From Gammaproteobacteria bacterium (GTDB lineage: Bacteria > Pseudomonadota > Gammaproteobacteria > HTCC5015): a DNA stretch of 64,000 bases. How positions within the stretch are numbered: the first letter of the stretch is position 1; every line of letters starts with the position of its first letter. A program made the translations under genes and the position numbers. The notes below the pieces were generated by a model, which saw only the letters and a program-made list of their open reading frames with translations, was not told the DNA's origin and did no database searches. Positions 60,338 to 64,000 of this stretch are shown here, in pieces. The stretch spans positions 15,839 through 79,838 of the forward strand of contig JANQRI010000048.1 in assembly GCA_028284675.1 (NCBI GenBank), read 5' to 3'.

Positions 60338-63300
60338 ATGACCGTACAAGGTTCTACAAATACTCCCGGCAACAACGAATCCGCGACTTCTTCGCCTGCT
60401 GCTGGTCCAGGCCTTCAAAATCGCCTTTTTCAGGACCATTTGCTACAGCAACAACTGGCACAAATAGTCGCGCCACCCACAGTGACCGCACCGGCTGGAA
60501 CGGGTGGCTCTCCCCTCTTGCCGCTGCCGGTTACCCCTATGACCCCGCACACCCAAGGGCAACAAAAAGACCATGGTCTGACCCCCTATATTCAACCCAA
60601 AATACCGGGCTACATACCCAAACCGGCCGGTCAACCAGGCTCTGTGCAGGGCACAGGTCAACCCAATATTCAAAATCTCTTTGACCCCACTTCAGGTAAT
60701 GCCGGCAATCCCCCGGCCACCGTGCAGAACCCAACCAATATTTCTGCCTGGAACGCTTTATTGAGCCGGATTTCAAAGACCCTGAGCCTGCAGTTATTGA
60801 GCCCGAACGCACAACTGCAGATTAACCGTCTCAGCGACCTCAATCCCGGCTTGAATGCCGAGTATGCACTGGGCCTGCAAATAGGAGCAGATCAAAATTT
60901 GGCGCTGACAGGCTCTCTGAAAGAGTTGGTTCCCTTTCTCGCTGAATCAGGCAATGCAAAATATTTTATGCAAATGCTGAACCCCAATGCCGGCATGAAA
61001 CCAGCCGATCTGGAGCAGCGTTATGACCAGGCGGTCTCAGCTGAAAATCACCGGATCACATTGAACTTTACCCGCCAGCAGCTGAAGAATATACAAACCG
61101 GCACATCATCAAATACGCAAAGCTTTGCGAACCTGTATCCGGACCTAACCCTGGGTACCGTTGCAGACCGCTCGAAAGCATGGCAAAACGGGTTTGCAGT
61201 GAACCGGGAATCAGATTTGAACGGTGCAAAATTAAACCAACCCTATGTGTTTGAGTTTGACTACCCAGTGCTGATAACGAATGACAAAACCTACCAGATA
61301 CCGGTCAGCCTGTCCGGCACATTGGATCAGCTTGGTCCCTTTATCAAAGCCGGCGGTCACAGCTGGCTGCAGGCCAACGGCCTGGCCGGTAACCAAAACA
61401 CCGGCCTGACACCGGAAGGCCTGGTAACACGTTATGAAAAAGCCAAAGCATCTGAATTCAATCCGAACACCCGTTCCACTGAACAAACCGGCAGCACTGT
61501 TGAACAGCAATTGATCAAAGAGACCAACCTTAAACCGGCCGATGACCCGGATTCCACTGTGCGAACTACCTTCGCGGGCGGCAGTAAAAAAGCGTCTGAC
61601 ATCAGCTATAAACCTGCTGATAAGTCTAAAGATCAAGAGGATAAAGGCATTATCAGCCTGCGCCCGTCAAAACCGTTGCAAATCAATACGCCCGAAAACA
61701 CTAACAGCAATGGAGTTATAAAAGCCAGTGCAAGTGATGAAAATAATCAGCCGGAACCATCTGATAATAGTCAATCAAATCATGGGCTGACAAAAGGACA
61801 ATTAAGACGAGGGCTTAAATACCCCGAATATCAGCTCATGCTTGATAAGGGTAAGAGATTAGAGCTTGTGCATGAGTTTCTAAAAGCGCTTCATATCTCC
61901 GATGCTGAAATTTTAGCTGCAAGAAAATTGAAGCCCGAAAATAAACCAAACTTAGAGGATGCTATTGAAGTACTGACTAAGAAAAAGCAAGCCCTAATAG
62001 ATATTGTCGATCATTTCCAGAAAATCCACCCAGAGACTGAGATTCCTACAGGATCACTGATACGCCATATTACCGCTTTCTTATTCGATCAGGCTGCACC
62101 AGCAAATAAACAACTGACACCGAATATTATCAAGCGCTTACATGCATTGGAAACGACACTTATCCAAAAACCTAGAGAAACTACGCCACTAAAAAGATTA
62201 ATTCATCTGCAGATTTTTCCACAAAAGCAAATTGATCTGCGTGGTTGGGATCTGTCAAACCTGCCGCTGATGGGTATTAATCTGGCGAACGTCCAGCTGG
62301 ACAACGCAGATTTAAGTGGCGCCAATTTACAGGGCGCAAACCTTAGCGGGGCAAACCTGGAAAAAGCAAAACTTACCGGCACCAATCTGAGCGGAGCCAG
62401 ATTAATCAAAACCAACTTAAAAACAGCTGATTTAACTGAAGCCAATCTTATACAAGCCGACCTGAAAGACGCCAGCCTGCAGCATGCAGAACTGAGCCGG
62501 GCACATCTAAACTTCGCAAGATTACCTAATGCTGACTTAACACATGCCATATTAAATAAAACCAACCTAAGCAACGCCGGCCTTAGCGGGGCAAAGCTTG
62601 ATCATGCAACTATGATCGATGGCAATTTGTCCGATGCTGACCTCAGAGCGGCCAGTTTCACAGATGCCGTGCTAGATGAGACAGACCTAACAGGCATAAT
62701 GCGGAGTGATCAAACTTCTTTTGTTAGAACCAGCTTTGAAGGTGCAAACTTAAGGTACGTAAATCTGTCGGAGATGCACCTCGATGGCAATAATTTTCAT
62801 AAGGCCAAACTGGAAGGCGCTGACCTGCAGCGGGCGAGTCTTAGGGGCGCAAATCTTTCTGAAGCTCGGCTTGATGATACAGTGCTTCATGGTGCAGTTT
62901 TGATCGGCGCAAATCTGAACCGAGCTCATTTAAAAAATACAGTCCTCACCAATGCCAGCCTGCATGGTGCACTGCTCATTAAAGCGACGCTTCAAAACGT
63001 TATTTTCGGCGAAACCATTTTGACCGAGGCCAATTTGGCAGAGACCAATTTATCAGGCTATGATTTTAGCAAAATGCGTGATTTGCGCAGTACCCGCTTT
63101 AATGGAGCCACCTTAATCGGCACACTATTTAATGAAGCTGACCTTACAAGCGCAACGTTCAATAATGCCAACCTTGAACGCGCGCAATTTAAGCATGCAA
63201 TACTAAATGGCGCTCAATTTATTGATGCAGAACTTCCAAATGCCGACCTGAGCGAGGCGACCATATCAAATACTGACTTCACCAGGGCAATTTTGTTGGA

Positions 63301-63553
63301 GGCCGTTTTAACCGGTTTAAAAATCAACAGAATTTCGCCGGTTTTTTCCGGGGCGGATTTATCTTTCGCTGACCTAAGCAATTCCAATCTACGTGGTGCA
63401 AACTTCAATGGGGCATCTTTATATGACATAACCGTTTTGAATACTGCATTTCAAAATGCAGACTTCACTAACGCTAATATGAATACAAAAGATTTATTGG
63501 AAATTAAAACGACTGCGGAAACCAATAACAACACAATTTTCCCTGAACTGTAG
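60338..63553 (+). CDS. Large pentapeptide-repeat protein with duplicated N-terminal domain
   Basis: A 1071-residue protein. Residues 1-130 are Pro, Gln and Gly rich. Residues 167-236 and 293-373 are two copies of a domain I do not recognise, aligned by the pattern D-L-N ... S-L-x-x-L-x-P-F ... G-L/M-x-P-x-x-L-x-x-R-Y-x-x-A-x-x-x-E. A low-complexity linker (about 375-485) and a helical region (490-620) follow. From about 632 to 1055 the chain is made of pentapeptide repeats of the A-(D/N)-L-x-x type, such as 'NADLSGANLQGANLSGANLE', forming a right-handed quadrilateral helix. There is no signal peptide or membrane segment. Pentapeptide repeats serve as scaffolds or DNA mimics in toxin-immunity proteins and as parts of secreted effectors, so an effector is possible but unproven. 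The gene stands alone. Confidence 0.85.
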   Translation: MTVQGSTNTPGNNESATSSPAAGPGLQNRLFQDHLLQQQLAQIVAPPTVTAPAGTGGSPLLPLPVTPMTPHTQGQQKDHGLTPYIQPKIPGYIPKPAGQPGSVQGTGQPNIQNLFDPTSGNAGNPPATVQNPTNISAWNALLSRISKTLSLQLLSPNAQLQINRLSDLNPGLNAEYALGLQIGADQNLALTGSLKELVPFLAESGNAKYFMQMLNPNAGMKPADLEQRYDQAVSAENHRITLNFTRQQLKNIQTGTSSNTQSFANLYPDLTLGTVADRSKAWQNGFAVNRESDLNGAKLNQPYVFEFDYPVLITNDKTYQIPVSLSGTLDQLGPFIKAGGHSWLQANGLAGNQNTGLTPEGLVTRYEKAKASEFNPNTRSTEQTGSTVEQQLIKETNLKPADDPDSTVRTTFAGGSKKASDISYKPADKSKDQEDKGIISLRPSKPLQINTPENTNSNGVIKASASDENNQPEPSDNSQSNHGLTKGQLRRGLKYPEYQLMLDKGKRLELVHEFLKALHISDAEILAARKLKPENKPNLEDAIEVLTKKKQALIDIVDHFQKIHPETEIPTGSLIRHITAFLFDQAAPANKQLTPNIIKRLHALETTLIQKPRETTPLKRLIHLQIFPQKQIDLRGWDLSNLPLMGINLANVQLDNADLSGANLQGANLSGANLEKAKLTGTNLSGARLIKTNLKTADLTEANLIQADLKDASLQHAELSRAHLNFARLPNADLTHAILNKTNLSNAGLSGAKLDHATMIDGNLSDADLRAASFTDAVLDETDLTGIMRSDQTSFVRTSFEGANLRYVNLSEMHLDGNNFHKAKLEGADLQRASLRGANLSEARLDDTVLHGAVLIGANLNRAHLKNTVLTNASLHGALLIKATLQNVIFGETILTEANLAETNLSGYDFSKMRDLRSTRFNGATLIGTLFNEADLTSATFNNANLERAQFKHAILNGAQFIDAELPNADLSEATISNTDFTRAILLEAVLTGLKINRISPVFSGADLSFADLSNSNLRGANFNGASLYDITVLNTAFQNADFTNANMNTKDLLEIKTTAETNNNTIFPEL

Positions 63554-63575
63554 GAATAAGCTGTATTAGTTTTTC

Positions 63576-63600
63576 GTCATTCCTGCGCAGGCAGGAATCC
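63576..63600. repeat. REP-like palindrome after the pentapeptide gene (inverted copy)
   Basis: A GTCATTCC...GGAATCC palindrome lies 22 bases after the stop. The arms ATTCCTGC / GCAGGAAT flank a GCAG spacer. It is the reverse complement of the palindromes at 63778 and 63956. It may act as a weak terminator for the pentapeptide gene. Confidence 0.6.
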
Positions 63601-63651
63601 AGTATGCTCTTCAATAGATTTAATAAAAAAGAATAAGGGTAACTGAATAAG

Positions 63652-64000
63652 CAGATGCATATAGTTTTCAGCAATTAATAGAAGTGTGCCTGGAAAACAT
63701 TATTCACCGAAGAGGAAACTATTATAAATAGATCTATGAGATCGAATTAATTCATCATTTTGGCGGAAAGTAAACCTGGATTCCTGCCTGCGCAGGAATG
63801 ACTTAGTTGTGATTGAATCAAACACTTTTTGCCGTCACCACGAATAAACACTTCAATATGGAAGCAACTTGGAAAAGTACGATTAACCGAAAGAATCGGT
63901 TATGAATAGATTTATGGGGTCGAATTAATTCATCATTTTGGCGGAAAGTGAACCTGGATTCCTGCCTGCGCAGGAATGACTTAGTTGTGATTGAATCAAA
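63652..64000. repeat. Tandem repeat of about 178 bp with REP-like palindromes at the window edge
   Basis: Two units begin near 63652 and 63830. The block TCGAATTAATTCATC starts at 63742 and at 63920 (178 bases apart), and the palindrome GGATTCCTGCC...AGGAATGAC occurs at 63778-63802 and 63956-63980. The second half of each unit is nearly identical between copies (one visible difference between 63751-63829 and 63929-64000), while the first half has diverged. The array may continue past the window. Confidence 0.75.

Larger units (their letters stand above)
63554..64000. other. Non-coding region at the right edge
   Basis: This stretch of 447 bases has no frame worth calling and consists of the REP-like palindromes and the tandem repeat described above, with AT-rich sequence between. 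Confidence 0.6.

Overview
The window is a chromosomal segment of moderate GC content, and its gene content points to a Gammaproteobacterium. Supporting genes are cysDN-type sulfate activation, RimO, a fused Ada/AlkA repair protein next to Ogt, a two-partner secretion pair, and a complete PpkA/PppA/TagF/TagH-regulated type VI secretion system (T6SS). I cannot name a genus. No rRNA, tRNA, CRISPR array or transposase gene was seen.

Layout. 1-14 kb holds housekeeping and accessory genes: the end of a membrane transporter, a DUF1993-like protein, cysN and cysD, an asparagine synthase, a GDSL esterase, a small secreted protein, a diguanylate cyclase, an alkylation-repair pair, a DMT-family exporter behind an apparent attenuator, and a Kef-type antiporter. 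14-24 kb is read leftward. It carries a predicted lipase-type toxin with a probable secreted immunity partner, then a 2092-residue TpsA exoprotein with near-identical repeats and its TpsB transporter.

24.5-56.7 kb is the core of the window. A divergent T6SS locus has one arm reading left (tagH, tssJ, tssK, tssL, tssM, tagF, pppA, ppkA and a 78-residue protein) and one reading right (tssA, tssB, tssC, a second tssC-like gene, tssE, tssF, tssG, tssH). No hcp, vgrG or PAAR gene is present. On both outer flanks sit pieces of a second envelope machine. The left flank has an ExbB/TolQ-like protein, two ExbD/TolR-like proteins and a TonB/AgmX-like protein. The right flank has three TPR proteins, two of them lipoproteins, and a small periplasmic protein. 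The T6SS therefore appears embedded in a proton-driven trans-envelope module. Threonine motifs of the form D-K/R-T-x-hydrophobic recur in the kinase tail (eight copies), TssL, PppA and TagH, suggesting phospho-dependent docking on the FHA domain of TagH.

56.7-64 kb has three unrecognised leftward genes, one with a perfect operator-like palindrome, then rimO and a 1071-residue pentapeptide-repeat protein with a duplicated N-terminal domain. The right edge enters a tandem repeat of about 178 bp that carries REP-like palindromes.

Two copies of a transposase-less inverted-repeat element of about 248 bp (MITE-like, flanked by TA) lie at 1.1-1.4 kb and 27.2-27.4 kb. Each ends 32-33 bases upstream of a leftward start codon.
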